Positions 55,422-63,610 of a stretch of DNA of 64,000 nt are shown here, in pieces. How positions within the stretch are numbered: the first letter of the stretch is position 1; each line of letters begins with the position of its first letter. Where the stretch lies: NCBI RefSeq assembly GCF_041435015.1, contig NZ_CP107989.1:4836001-4900000 (forward strand), read 5' to 3'. The DNA comes from Streptomyces canus (GTDB lineage: Bacteria > Actinomycetota > Actinomycetes > Streptomycetales > Streptomycetaceae). Under the pieces are notes generated by a model. The model ran no database searches and was not told where the DNA came from. It saw only the letters and a program-made list of their open reading frames with translations. Position numbers and translations under genes: made by a program.

Positions 55422-55442
55422 CTTGAGTGGAACGGACTCAAG
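55422..55442. promoter_or_regulatory. HAIR element (HspR operator) of the dnaK operon
   Basis: CTTGAGT-N7-ACTCAAG is an exact consensus match 20 bp upstream of the dnaK ATG. Confidence 0.96.
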
Positions 55443-55473
55443 TGTGCACGACCGCCCCGCCTCGGTCAACAGA

Positions 55474-55494
55474 CCTGAGTCGTGCGGGCTCAAC
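55474..55494. promoter_or_regulatory. Second, weaker HAIR-like element upstream of dnaK
   Basis: CCTGAGT-N7-GCTCAAC keeps the spacing and 11 of 14 consensus positions. Multiple imperfect HAIRs are known in Streptomyces dnaK promoters. It lies at the 3' edge of the neighbouring transferase gene (stop at 55497). Confidence 0.6.
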
Positions 55495-55496
55495 TC

Positions 55497-56528
55497 TTAT
55501 CCGTTCCTTACACGCAACTGGGTCGTGACCTGCGGCGATACCCGGCGCGGCACCGCGTTGGACTTCACGTTCGGCTTGACGCGAAGCAGGACGAGCACGA
55601 CCACCAGGGCGACCCCGGCCACCCACAGGGCCCCGGTCGCGGCCATCCACCCGAGGTGCACGAGAGCCCCGACGAGTACCCCACCGAAGGCCGCGACACC
55701 CAGGACGACGGACGCCCCCTGCGGAGTGAGCCCCAGCCGCCGCAGCCGGTGGGCGAGATGGTCGGGGGCGGCACGCAGCAGCGGCCGCCCGGACAGCCCC
55801 CGGGCGAGAACGACGAGTACGACGTCGGCGGCCACCACCGCGTTCAGTGCGAACAACACCCCCGCACCGGAGCCGAGTTCCTGCCCCGCGCGGGTCACCA
55901 CGGCCGCGGACGCCAGCACGAACCCGGTGAACAGGGCCCCGCACGCGCCGAACCCCACCCGCGCGGGATGCCAGTTGTGCATCAGGAACCCGGTCAGCGC
56001 GGCGGCCAGCACGCTCAGCAGGACGGCCACTCCGTCCATCACCTCGGCCGCCGCACAGGCCCCCGCCCCGAAGGCGGTGACGACCCCGACGGTCCCGGCG
56101 AGCCCGTCGGCGTGGTCCAGCGCCTTGAACCCGAGGGCGACGAAGACGATCCAGCCGGCCGCGAGGAGCCCGGCGGCCACCCCTGTCTCCTCGTACGGCA
56201 CGACACACACCGCCGCCACCGCCGTACCGCCCATGAGGAACCGCGCCTTGACCCGCCGTACGTCGGCGACGAGCCCGAGGAGGGCGACGGCGGCCCCGGC
56301 GACGAGCAGCCGCTCGACCTCGGGCCCCAGGGGTGTGACCCCCTTCCAGTCCCCGACCGCCGCGACCAGGCAGGTGGCGGCGACCACCGCCACACCGCCG
56401 GACAGCGGCATGGGTCGCCGCCATCGCCGGTCGACGATCCCGAGACGCAGAGCGGGCACCCGCAGCACGGCGGCGAGCACGGCTGCGAGGAGCAGGGCGG
56501 AGGTGGCGGCGAGGATCCCATAGAGCAC
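55497..56528 (-). CDS. MraY/WecA-like undecaprenyl-phosphate glycosyl-1-phosphate transferase
   Basis: A 343-residue membrane protein with about ten helices. LGIVDRRWRRPMPLSGGVAV is the family DxxRxxHxxPxPxxGG-like loop in altered form. FVALGFKALDHADGLAGTVGVV carries the NxxDGLAG-type catalytic region, with His-Ala in place of the usual Asn/Val. NWHPARVGFGACGALFTGFVL and PDHLAHRLRRLGLT follow. It should load a sugar phosphate onto a polyprenyl carrier. The substituted motif residues mean activity should be treated with caution. GTG start. Confidence 0.82.
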   Translation of the reverse strand: MLYGILAATSALLLAAVLAAVLRVPALRLGIVDRRWRRPMPLSGGVAVVAATCLVAAVGDWKGVTPLGPEVERLLVAGAAVALLGLVADVRRVKARFLMGGTAVAAVCVVPYEETGVAAGLLAAGWIVFVALGFKALDHADGLAGTVGVVTAFGAGACAAAEVMDGVAVLLSVLAAALTGFLMHNWHPARVGFGACGALFTGFVLASAAVVTRAGQELGSGAGVLFALNAVVAADVVLVVLARGLSGRPLLRAAPDHLAHRLRRLGLTPQGASVVLGVAAFGGVLVGALVHLGWMAATGALWVAGVALVVVLVLLRVKPNVKSNAVPRRVSPQVTTQLRVRNG

Positions 56529-56723
56529 AAGCCCAAATTAGCGGCGTATGCACCAATTCATCACGAATAACACGATCGGGTTTTAAGGTAACCCTCAGCG
56601 ATTCAGATCACCCCGTGCCCGGCTACAGTGCGGCAGAAGATGGGGGTAGTCTCAGACGGACTGCATAAGTTACCGCTTAGTAATCTCGCTCGTAGAACCC
56701 TCGCAGGCCCGAGGAGCCCCGAA

Positions 56724-59006
56724 ATGCAACTCGCCGCGATCATCGTGTCGCTGGTCCTGACCGTGGTCGGCGTGGCCCTGCTCGCACGCGCCATCGGCCA
56801 GTTCGTCCGGTACTTCAAGCTGGGCCAGCCCGTGCCCGCCGGAAGCAGGACCGACAACCCCTACGCCCGCAGTGTGACGCTGGTGAAGGAGTTCCTCGGC
56901 CACACCCGGATGAACCGGTGGGGCATCGTCGGCTTCGCCCACTGGTTCGTGGCGATCGGCTTCCTGACGCTGCCGCCGACCCTCGCGCAGGCGTTCGGCC
57001 AGCTCTTCAAGGCCGACTGGGTGCTGCCGGTGATCGGCGAGTTCCTGCCGTTCGAGATGTACATCGAGTTCATCGGTGTCATGACCGTGCTCGGCATCGC
57101 CGCGCTCATCGTGATCCGCCTGCTGAGCCTGCCCTCCCGCCCCGGCCGCAAGTCCCGCTTCGCGGGCTCCAAGGCAGGTCAGGCGTACTTCGTCGAGTAC
57201 GTCATCCTCACCATCGGCCTCGCCATCTACGTGCTGCGCGGCCTCGAGGGCGCGCTGCACCACGTGGAGGGCTACGAGGCCGGGTACTTCGCCTCGTATC
57301 CGCTGGTGCTGGCCTTCAAGGGCCTGAGCGTCTCCGCGCTGCAGAACCTCGTCTACCTCGTCGCGACGATCAAGATCGGCACGTCCTTCGTGTGGATGAT
57401 CGTCGTCTCGCTCAACACCAACATGGGTGTGGCCTGGCACCGCTTCCTGGCCTTCCCGAACATCTGGTTCAAGCGCAACGCGACCGGCGAGACGGCCCTC
57501 GGCGGCCTCCAGCCGATGACGAGTGGCGGCAAGCCGATCGACTTCACCGACCCCGGTGACGACGACGTCTTCGGCGTCTCCCAGGTCGAGCAGTTCTCCT
57601 GGAAGGGCCTGCTGGACTTCTCCACCTGCACCGAGTGCGGCCGCTGCCAGTCGCAGTGCCCCGCGTGGAACACCGGCAAGCCGCTCTCCCCCAAGCTCCT
57701 GATCATGTCCCTGCGCGACCACGCGCACGCCAAGGCCCCGTACCTGCTGGCCGGCGGCGGCAAGTCCATGGAGGGCGAGGAGAAGGCCTCCGAGGAGCAG
57801 CTGGCCGGTGTGCCCGCGTCCGCTCTCGCGGAGGCCGAGCGCCCGCTGATCGGCACGGCCGAGGAGAACGGCGTCATCGACCCGGACGTCCTGTGGTCCT
57901 GCACCACCTGCGGCGCCTGTGTGGAGCAGTGCCCGGTCGACATCGAGCACGTCGACCACATCGTCGACATGCGCCGCTACCAGGTGATGATCGAGAGCGC
58001 GTTCCCGTCCGAGGCGGGCACCATGCTCAAGAACCTGGAGAAGAAGGGCAACCCCTGGGGCCTGGCGAAGAAGCAGCGCCTGGAGTGGCTCAAGGAGGTC
58101 GAGTTCGAGGTCCCGGTCGTCGGCCAGGACATCGAGGACCTCACCGAGGTCGAGTACCTGTACTGGGTCGGCTGCGCCGGTGCCCTGGAGGACCGCGCCA
58201 AGAAGACCACGAAGGCCTTCGCCGAGCTCCTGCACATCGCGGGCGTCAAGTTCGCGATCATGGGCGGCGACGAGAAGTGCACCGGTGACTCCGCCCGCCG
58301 CCTCGGCAACGAGCCCCTGTTCCAGGAGCTCGGCATGGAGAACGTCATGGCACTGAACATGGCGTTCGGCGAGGAGCTCGACGACGACGGCAAGGTGGTC
58401 CCGGAGTCCGCCAAGCCCAAGTCGGCCAAGAAGATCGTCGCGACCTGCCCGCACTGCCTCAACACGATCGGCAACGAGTACCCGCAGCTCGGCGGCGACT
58501 ACGAGGTCATCCACCACACCCAGCTGCTCCAGCACCTGGTGGACGAGGGCAAGCTGGTCCCGGTCACGCCGGTCGAGGGCATCATCACCTACCACGACCC
58601 CTGCTACCTGGGCCGCCACAACAAGATCTACACACCGCCGCGCGAGATCATCGCCAACGTCCCGGGCCTGCGGAACGAGGAGATGCACCGCCACAAGGAG
58701 CGCGGCTTCTGCTGTGGCGCCGGTGGCGCGCGGATGTGGATGGAGGAGCGGATCGGCAAGCGCATCAACAACGAGCGTGTCGACGAAGCCCTGTCGCTGA
58801 ACCCGGACATCGTCTCGACCGCTTGCCCGTTCTGCCTGGTCATGCTGACCGACTCGGTCAACGGCAAGAAGAACGACGGCAAGGCGAAGGAGTCGATCCA
58901 GGTCGTCGACGTCGCCCAGCTGCTGCTGGAGTCCGTCAAGACCCCGGGCGACCCGCAGGACTCGGCGGAGCCGGAGAGCGCTCCGGAGCCGGAGCCGGTG
59001 AAGTAG
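56724..59006 (+). CDS. Membrane-bound heterodisulfide-reductase-like Fe-S oxidoreductase
   Basis: A 760-residue protein. Residues 1-235 hold about five membrane helices with His residues suited to heme b (FAHWFVAIGFLTL, GVAWHRFLAF). Two 4Fe-4S motifs follow, CTECGRCQSQCP (about 300) and CTTCGACVEQCPVD (about 393). Two CCG domains come next, with CPHCLNT and YHDPCYLGRHNKIYTPPREI then RGFCCGAGGARMWMEE. It resembles HdrD/GlpC-type electron-transfer proteins, probably linking quinone to a cytoplasmic donor. The C terminus is Glu/Pro-rich. The ATG at 56724 follows GAGGAG. Confidence 0.93.
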   Translation: MQLAAIIVSLVLTVVGVALLARAIGQFVRYFKLGQPVPAGSRTDNPYARSVTLVKEFLGHTRMNRWGIVGFAHWFVAIGFLTLPPTLAQAFGQLFKADWVLPVIGEFLPFEMYIEFIGVMTVLGIAALIVIRLLSLPSRPGRKSRFAGSKAGQAYFVEYVILTIGLAIYVLRGLEGALHHVEGYEAGYFASYPLVLAFKGLSVSALQNLVYLVATIKIGTSFVWMIVVSLNTNMGVAWHRFLAFPNIWFKRNATGETALGGLQPMTSGGKPIDFTDPGDDDVFGVSQVEQFSWKGLLDFSTCTECGRCQSQCPAWNTGKPLSPKLLIMSLRDHAHAKAPYLLAGGGKSMEGEEKASEEQLAGVPASALAEAERPLIGTAEENGVIDPDVLWSCTTCGACVEQCPVDIEHVDHIVDMRRYQVMIESAFPSEAGTMLKNLEKKGNPWGLAKKQRLEWLKEVEFEVPVVGQDIEDLTEVEYLYWVGCAGALEDRAKKTTKAFAELLHIAGVKFAIMGGDEKCTGDSARRLGNEPLFQELGMENVMALNMAFGEELDDDGKVVPESAKPKSAKKIVATCPHCLNTIGNEYPQLGGDYEVIHHTQLLQHLVDEGKLVPVTPVEGIITYHDPCYLGRHNKIYTPPREIIANVPGLRNEEMHRHKERGFCCGAGGARMWMEERIGKRINNERVDEALSLNPDIVSTACPFCLVMLTDSVNGKKNDGKAKESIQVVDVAQLLLESVKTPGDPQDSAEPESAPEPEPVK

Positions 59007-59026
59007 CGGTCACCACGGTGCTGTTC

Positions 59027-59059
59027 GGCGCCCTCGGGTCCCTCGGGCCCGGGGGCGCC
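59027..59059. terminator. Bidirectional terminator
   Basis: GGCGCCCTCGGG and CCCGGGGGCGCC form a 12-bp stem with one wobble pair and a 9-nt loop, between the Fe-S protein gene and the convergent nucleotidyltransferase gene. Confidence 0.8.
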
Positions 59060-59078
59060 GCGTCTTTCCCCGCTCCGC

Positions 59079-59570
59079 TCAGAAGTGGGTGGCGATCCCG
59101 AAGGTGCGACGCAGCAGGGCCATGTCGTGCCGGTCGCGCTCCGTCGGCTCGTACCCCTGGTGGAAGGAGACCTGCTGCTCGGCGGACAGACACGGGACGG
59201 CCGTCCCGGCGACGGTCCCGGTCACGAAGCAGGAGGCCGGGTACACGAAGGGCCGCTCCGGCTCCCCGGACGCCTGCACGGCGGAGCCGTCCTCGGCGAA
59301 GACCAGCGGATGCAGATCGATCTCCCGCCCGTCGGGGGCGGTGACCACGAACCGGACCGGCCGCCGGTCCAGGCTCTCCACGAACCCCGCGGCGGCCAGC
59401 GCCGCCACGACGGCATGCTCCTGCTCCTGCCGGTGCATCAGATCCAGGTCGCGGTGGGCCCTGGACTGCCTGCCGACCAGCGCGTCGATCCCCCAGCCGC
59501 CACCGACCCAGACCTCCGTGCCGGCCCGCCGCAACAGGTCCAGGACATACAACACGGCCTCCGCGTCCAC
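59079..59570 (-). CDS. Nucleotidyltransferase, aminoglycoside/lincosamide type
   Basis: A 163-residue protein. VWVGGGWGIDALVGRQSRAHRDLDLM is the GGWxxD-x(n)-DxD active-site motif of ANT(2'')/Lnu-like nucleotidyltransferases, and GREIDLHPLVF supplies a further acidic strand. It may adenylylate an antibiotic or another hydroxylated small molecule; resistance is not proven. The GTG at 59570 (spacing 6 from GGAAGG) was chosen; GTGs at 59573 and 59609 are alternatives. Confidence 0.83.
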   Translation of the reverse strand: MDAEAVLYVLDLLRRAGTEVWVGGGWGIDALVGRQSRAHRDLDLMHRQEQEHAVVAALAAAGFVESLDRRPVRFVVTAPDGREIDLHPLVFAEDGSAVQASGEPERPFVYPASCFVTGTVAGTAVPCLSAEQQVSFHQGYEPTERDRHDMALLRRTFGIATHF

Positions 59571-59714
59571 CACTTGCCTTCCCACCCGCACCACCTCGCA
59601 GCACCGCACGATGGCGCACCCAGGGCTGTCGCCGTATGTCGAACAAGTGCATCATTGCCGGGGTCGTTGTCAATGATGCTGACGAGGTGAACGGTGCGCG
59701 TGCGGAGAGACGTG

Positions 59715-61013
59715 ATGGGTACGACGCCCCCCGGCGGCACTTTGATCACCGCGCTCGCCGCCCTCGCCGCCGCCCTTCTCCTCGCCGCCTGCGGCCCCAC
59801 CCAGCACACCGGCTCGGCGGACCGCACCCCCGTACGGATCGCCGACGCCCCGGCCCGGCTCCCGGTGCCGAAGGGGAAGGGCAGCAGGACCCCGGACGAC
59901 TTCAACGGCGACGGCCACCGCGACCTCGTCCTGGGCGACCTGGTCAAGGCACAAGCCCACGCCGACGACGCCGGCATCGGCATCGTCTACGGCAGCGAGC
60001 GCGGACTGGTCCCGGGCGCACGGCAGTTGATCACCCCGAGCAGACAGGGCGCGGCCACCGACGGCCAACTCCCCGCCCTGTTCGACGCGGAGGCCACCTG
60101 CGACCTGGACAAGGACGGCTTCACGGACCTCGTCGTCTCCACCGACCCGCCCTACGACGGCCAGGGCCGGCCCCCGGTCCCGCTCCAGATCCTCTTCGGC
60201 TCCCCGACCGGCCTGGCGGGCAAGGCCGTTCACCTCACCGTCCCGCCCGCCGCCCGCGTCGGCAACGACTGGCCCGACCAGCCGGTCTGCGGCGACTTCG
60301 ACGGTGACGGCGCGAAGGACCTGGTCCTGCACGCCACCGGCGGCCATCTCACCTACCTGCGCGGCCCGTTCACCCGCACGGGCAAGCCGAGCAGGGCGGG
60401 CGCCCCGATCAGGTCGCCCGGCGAGGTCCCCACGGGCCCGGCCGCCGACGTCGACCGCGACGGCTACGACGACCTGATCGTCCGTACGACACAGGGCACC
60501 GGCCCCTCCGCCGTGGTCCTCGGCGGTCCGGCGGGCCCGACCCGCACCGGAGCCGTGCTGCCGTCCGGCATCGACGTGGCCCTCGGCTCCTTCGGCCGCG
60601 GCAAGGCCCTCGACGCGGCGATCGGCGCCATGGGCGGAACGTCACTGCGCTACGACCTCCCGACCGCGGCGAACGGCTCCCTGGCCTCCCCCGGCTCGGT
60701 CCTGGACGCCGCCGACTTCGACGGCGACGGCCTGAGCGAACTGGTCTCCAGCGGCTCGCGCCTGCGCATCTTCCAGGGCCGTGCGACAGGGCTGTCCCCC
60801 CGGACGACGACCACCGTCGAACCTCCCGCCACCGGCACCAGCCGGGTCCTCGCGGTCGGCGACTTCGACGGCGACGGCCGGGCGGACCTGGCGGTACGGA
60901 CGTACCGGAGCGAGACGAAGGACACCGTCGCCGTCTTCCCCGGCGCGAAGAAGGGGCTCGTGAGCGCGGAGCCGGCCGTCACCTTCTCCACGTCCGCGTT
61001 CCTCAGCCGCTGA
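59715..61013 (+). CDS. FG-GAP/VCBS repeat lipoprotein
   Basis: A 432-residue protein. The signal peptide ends in a lipobox (ALLLAACGPT). The mature part is a seven-bladed integrin-alpha-like beta propeller with repeated calcium-binding D-x-D/N-G-D motifs: DFNGDGHRDLV, DLDKDGFTDLVV, DFDGDGAKDLVL, DVDRDGYDDLIV, DFDGDGLSELV and DFDGDGRADLAV. It probably sits outside the membrane and binds proteins or glycans. The ATG at 59715 follows GGAGAG. Confidence 0.9.
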   Translation: MGTTPPGGTLITALAALAAALLLAACGPTQHTGSADRTPVRIADAPARLPVPKGKGSRTPDDFNGDGHRDLVLGDLVKAQAHADDAGIGIVYGSERGLVPGARQLITPSRQGAATDGQLPALFDAEATCDLDKDGFTDLVVSTDPPYDGQGRPPVPLQILFGSPTGLAGKAVHLTVPPAARVGNDWPDQPVCGDFDGDGAKDLVLHATGGHLTYLRGPFTRTGKPSRAGAPIRSPGEVPTGPAADVDRDGYDDLIVRTTQGTGPSAVVLGGPAGPTRTGAVLPSGIDVALGSFGRGKALDAAIGAMGGTSLRYDLPTAANGSLASPGSVLDAADFDGDGLSELVSSGSRLRIFQGRATGLSPRTTTTVEPPATGTSRVLAVGDFDGDGRADLAVRTYRSETKDTVAVFPGAKKGLVSAEPAVTFSTSAFLSR

Positions 61014-61164
61014 CCTCACCCGGGGGCGACACCGCGCCGGGTGCGGGATCCCCGTAGGGGACGGATGAGAACTCCCTTAAGGGATGTCACAGCTCGGCAG
61101 CAAAGCCGTCCCCGAAACGCCGGGCCGCGCACGCCGCTCCCCGGGACCAGGTACGTTCGAAGAC

Positions 61165-62046
61165 GTGGCTGGATTCAGGATCGGACGCGGCCGGGACAAC
61201 GGCGCTCCTCACGCGCGACCGCAACAACCTCCGTACGGGCAGCAGGCGCCCCAGGGACAGCCGTACGGCTATCCCCCCGCGCCGCAGCCCCACCCGGGTC
61301 AGTGGACCCAGGGCGGCGGGGGTTACGACGAGCCGGAGTACTTCGGCGACGGCGCCGGTGCCGGTGGTGCCCCGCGCCCGCAGGGCGGCCATGACCCGTA
61401 CGCGGCCAACAACCCGGGCCACACCCAGGCGTTCTCGGTCGACGAGGACCCCTACAACCAGGGTGGCACCTACCGCGCGGGCTCGGCCCCGGCGGCCCCG
61501 GCGGGCCCCCGCCTGCACTGGAAGGAGCTCCTGAAGGGGATCCTGCTCTCCCCCAGGCAGACCTTCCTCCAGATGCGGGACTACACGATGTGGGGCCCGG
61601 CCCTCGTCGTGACCTTCCTCTACGGCCTGCTCGCGGTGTTCGGCTTCGAGGGCGCCCGAGAGGACGCGATCAACGCCACCCTGTCGAACGCGATCCCGAT
61701 CGTCCTGACCACGGCCGTCGCCATGGTCCTGTTGGCCTTCGTCCTGGGCGTCGTCACCCACGCCCTGGCCCGCCAGCTGGGCGGCGACGGCGCGTGGCAG
61801 CCCACGGTCGGCCTCTCCATGCTGATCATGTCCCTGACCGACGCTCCCCGCCTGATCGTGGCCATGTTCTTCGGCGGCGACGCGTCCTTCGTCCAGCTCC
61901 TGGGCTGGGCGACCTGGGTGGCGGCCGGCGCCCTGCTCACCCTGATGGTGTCCAGGTCCCACGACCTGCCCTGGTCGAAGGCGCTCGGCGCCTCCGCGAT
62001 CCAGCTGGTCGCGCTGCTGTCGATCGTGAAGCTGGGCACGCTCTAG
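61165..62046 (+). CDS. YIP1-family membrane protein
   Basis: A 293-residue protein. The first 115 residues are Gly/Pro/Gln/Tyr-rich and disordered (PPYGQQAPQGQPYGYPPAPQPHPGQW). The rest is a YIP1 domain with about five membrane helices (LKGILLSPRQTFLQMRDYTMWGPALVVTFLYGLLAVFGF, PIVLTTAVAMVLLAFVLGVVTHALARQLGG). The GTG at 61165 gives MAGFRIGRGRD; upstream frame extension is not supported. The function is unknown. It is followed by a terminator; the remaining 267 bp to the next gene hold nothing else. Confidence 0.85.
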   Translation: MAGFRIGRGRDNGAPHARPQQPPYGQQAPQGQPYGYPPAPQPHPGQWTQGGGGYDEPEYFGDGAGAGGAPRPQGGHDPYAANNPGHTQAFSVDEDPYNQGGTYRAGSAPAAPAGPRLHWKELLKGILLSPRQTFLQMRDYTMWGPALVVTFLYGLLAVFGFEGAREDAINATLSNAIPIVLTTAVAMVLLAFVLGVVTHALARQLGGDGAWQPTVGLSMLIMSLTDAPRLIVAMFFGGDASFVQLLGWATWVAAGALLTLMVSRSHDLPWSKALGASAIQLVALLSIVKLGTL

Positions 62047-62067
62047 GTTTGACCGCCTCCGCGACGA

Positions 62068-62100
62068 CGAAGGGCTTCCGCTTCTCGCGGAAGCCCTTCG
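62068..62100 (+). terminator. Hairpin terminator after the YIP1 gene
   Basis: CGAAGGGCTTCCGC-ttctc-GCGGAAGCCCTTCG is a perfect 14-bp stem, 22 bp past the stop. Confidence 0.9.
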
Positions 62101-62313
62101 CTCTGCCCTACGACCACTCGGGCGTCGAGGATGGCCTGGCGAGGGATGTCCGGGGCGGCGGTCTCTGAAGATCGCCCGGACACGGCTTTCCTGCACCGTC
62201 AGCCGCCCTGGAGCGGGCCGCTCCCCGTCACGTCACCACCCCCGACACTCATGTCAGGGTGCCGCGCGGCGTCTGACACAAGCGGCTGACACAACGAGCG
62301 CGAACAGCAGCGA

Positions 62314-63102
62314 TTACCGGCGGTGGCGCCGCGTGCCCTGTCGCGGTGGCAGAGTCAGCGTGATTTGCCGGACGAGTTGCTGGAAGCAGGCGAGGGAGGC
62401 CAGGGCCGGCAGGCATGCTCCGGCGATACCGGTGACGGTTCTGTCCGCCTGAGCCACGCACAGCATTATCGCGACGGAGGAGAACAGCAGAACGATGAAC
62501 CACGAGTGCACAGCCCGGCGCTGATGCAGAGCAGTCCGGAGAATGGAGAGAGAGGCCACCATCCAGGGGCCATAGACGAGAAGAGGCCACGACGGAGCCA
62601 TGACGCCTCCCGTCCCGGTGGTGATGTTCTGCAGAGGCCTGTAGGCCACCATGCCGCCGAAGACGCTGACCATCGCCACGATGACGGCAACGAGCGCGAC
62701 GATGAAGAAACTGCCGGTCTGCAACCACTTGAGCCGGGTTTTGCGGACGTTGAGCTTCCGGTGCCCGGAAGAGGAGCGTCGGATGGGCGGCAGTTGAGCG
62801 GTGATCTGCGCCAGGTTCTCCAGCGGATCGGTGAAGGCGTCGCCGGATGCGGGCTCGCTGCGAGGTTGCGGGATCCTGGGCGTCTGCTCCGCCGGAACAG
62901 CCTCCTGCAGGAGATAGGCAAGTTCCTCGACCGGGTCCCAGCCTCCGGCGGGTGCGGTCAGGGGAACTCCTGAGTGGACGCTCTCGGCATGTCCGCCGTT
63001 CCAGCCAGTATCCGGCCCGTAGGAGTACGCGTCGGAGTAGTAGTCACGCTGCGCAAAGGCAGGATCGGCATAGTCATGATTCACGAAAATGCGACCCGTC
63101 AA
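62314..63102 (-). CDS. Membrane protein of unknown function (DUF2637-like)
   Basis: A 262-residue protein. The first 115 residues are soluble and acidic. About four membrane helices follow (GSFFIVALVAVIVAMVSVFGGMVAY, WPLLVYGPWMVASLSILRTAL, WFIVLLFSSVAIMLCVAQ, GACLPALASLACFQQLV) and a basic tail. The helix pattern is like the DUF2637/SpdB-type proteins of Streptomyces mobile elements, but this is only a resemblance. TTG 63102 or GTG 63084 could start it. It overlaps the preceding small gene. Codon usage is less GC-biased than its neighbours. Confidence 0.65.
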   Translation of the reverse strand: MTGRIFVNHDYADPAFAQRDYYSDAYSYGPDTGWNGGHAESVHSGVPLTAPAGGWDPVEELAYLLQEAVPAEQTPRIPQPRSEPASGDAFTDPLENLAQITAQLPPIRRSSSGHRKLNVRKTRLKWLQTGSFFIVALVAVIVAMVSVFGGMVAYRPLQNITTGTGGVMAPSWPLLVYGPWMVASLSILRTALHQRRAVHSWFIVLLFSSVAIMLCVAQADRTVTGIAGACLPALASLACFQQLVRQITLTLPPRQGTRRHRR

Positions 63103-63379
63103 GCTGTCCGCGACGGCCGGAGTTCTCCTGACCGTTCCATCGTGAATTGAGTTCCTCCTGGACTTCCTCCAGCAGGGCGAGGAACTCGCGAAGCAATGGC
63201 TCGGTCACCTGACGCTCGAACTGCACGTCATCCCCGGCCACCGCGCCCTGCACCTTCAGCGCCGCGTACTCCGCACCAGGCTGGAAAGTGTACTTCCCCA
63301 CTGTCAGATCGCGGACCACAGAAATATTATCCGTCCTCGTGGTGCGCCGAGGCAGGCCTTGGGTCCTTGATGTCGTCAT
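63074..63379 (-). CDS. Small protein of unknown function
   Basis: A 101-residue soluble protein. DNISVVRDLTVGKYTFQPGAEYAALKVQGAVAGDDVQFERQVTEPLLREFLALLEEVQEELNSRW suggests a beta N-terminal part and a helical C-terminal part. I do not recognise the family. It overlaps the start of the membrane-protein gene by 29 bp, so the two are probably cotranscribed. The ribosome site is weak. Confidence 0.6.
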   Translation of the reverse strand: MTTSRTQGLPRRTTRTDNISVVRDLTVGKYTFQPGAEYAALKVQGAVAGDDVQFERQVTEPLLREFLALLEEVQEELNSRWNGQENSGRRGQLDGSHFRES

Positions 63380-63419
63380 AGCTTGATAACGCGGCTCCCC
63401 TCCCCCAGGGCGCGCGGCA

Positions 63420-63560
63420 AAAGAGTGAGCTCGAAGGCAGAAAACCTGAGAAACGGGTTCTCAATCAATTATGCTACACATCTAACTCTGCAGCCTATTG
63501 GTCGATTAATTATTCTTCTCGACGCCATTCAGGAGTAAATAGGATTCGCCGCCGGTGTAA
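63420..63560. other. AT-rich intergenic stretch
   Basis: Within the 231 bp between the small gene and the phosphoribosyltransferase stop, the DNA has runs such as CAATCAATTATGCTACACATC and TCGATTAATTATTCTTC, far below the GC level of the rest. It holds no gene. It probably contains the promoter of the small gene pair and may mark an insertion boundary. Confidence 0.6.
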
Positions 63561-63610
63561 CTGGATGAGTAGTCCTGGCTGCGAGCGGTGGTACCTGAGG
63601 ACTCACCGGG

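Noticed and set aside
63380..63610. tRNA gene or attachment site in the AT-rich gap
   Set aside because: No cloverleaf, TTCGANNC arm or CCA-proximal stem could be drawn from the sequence.
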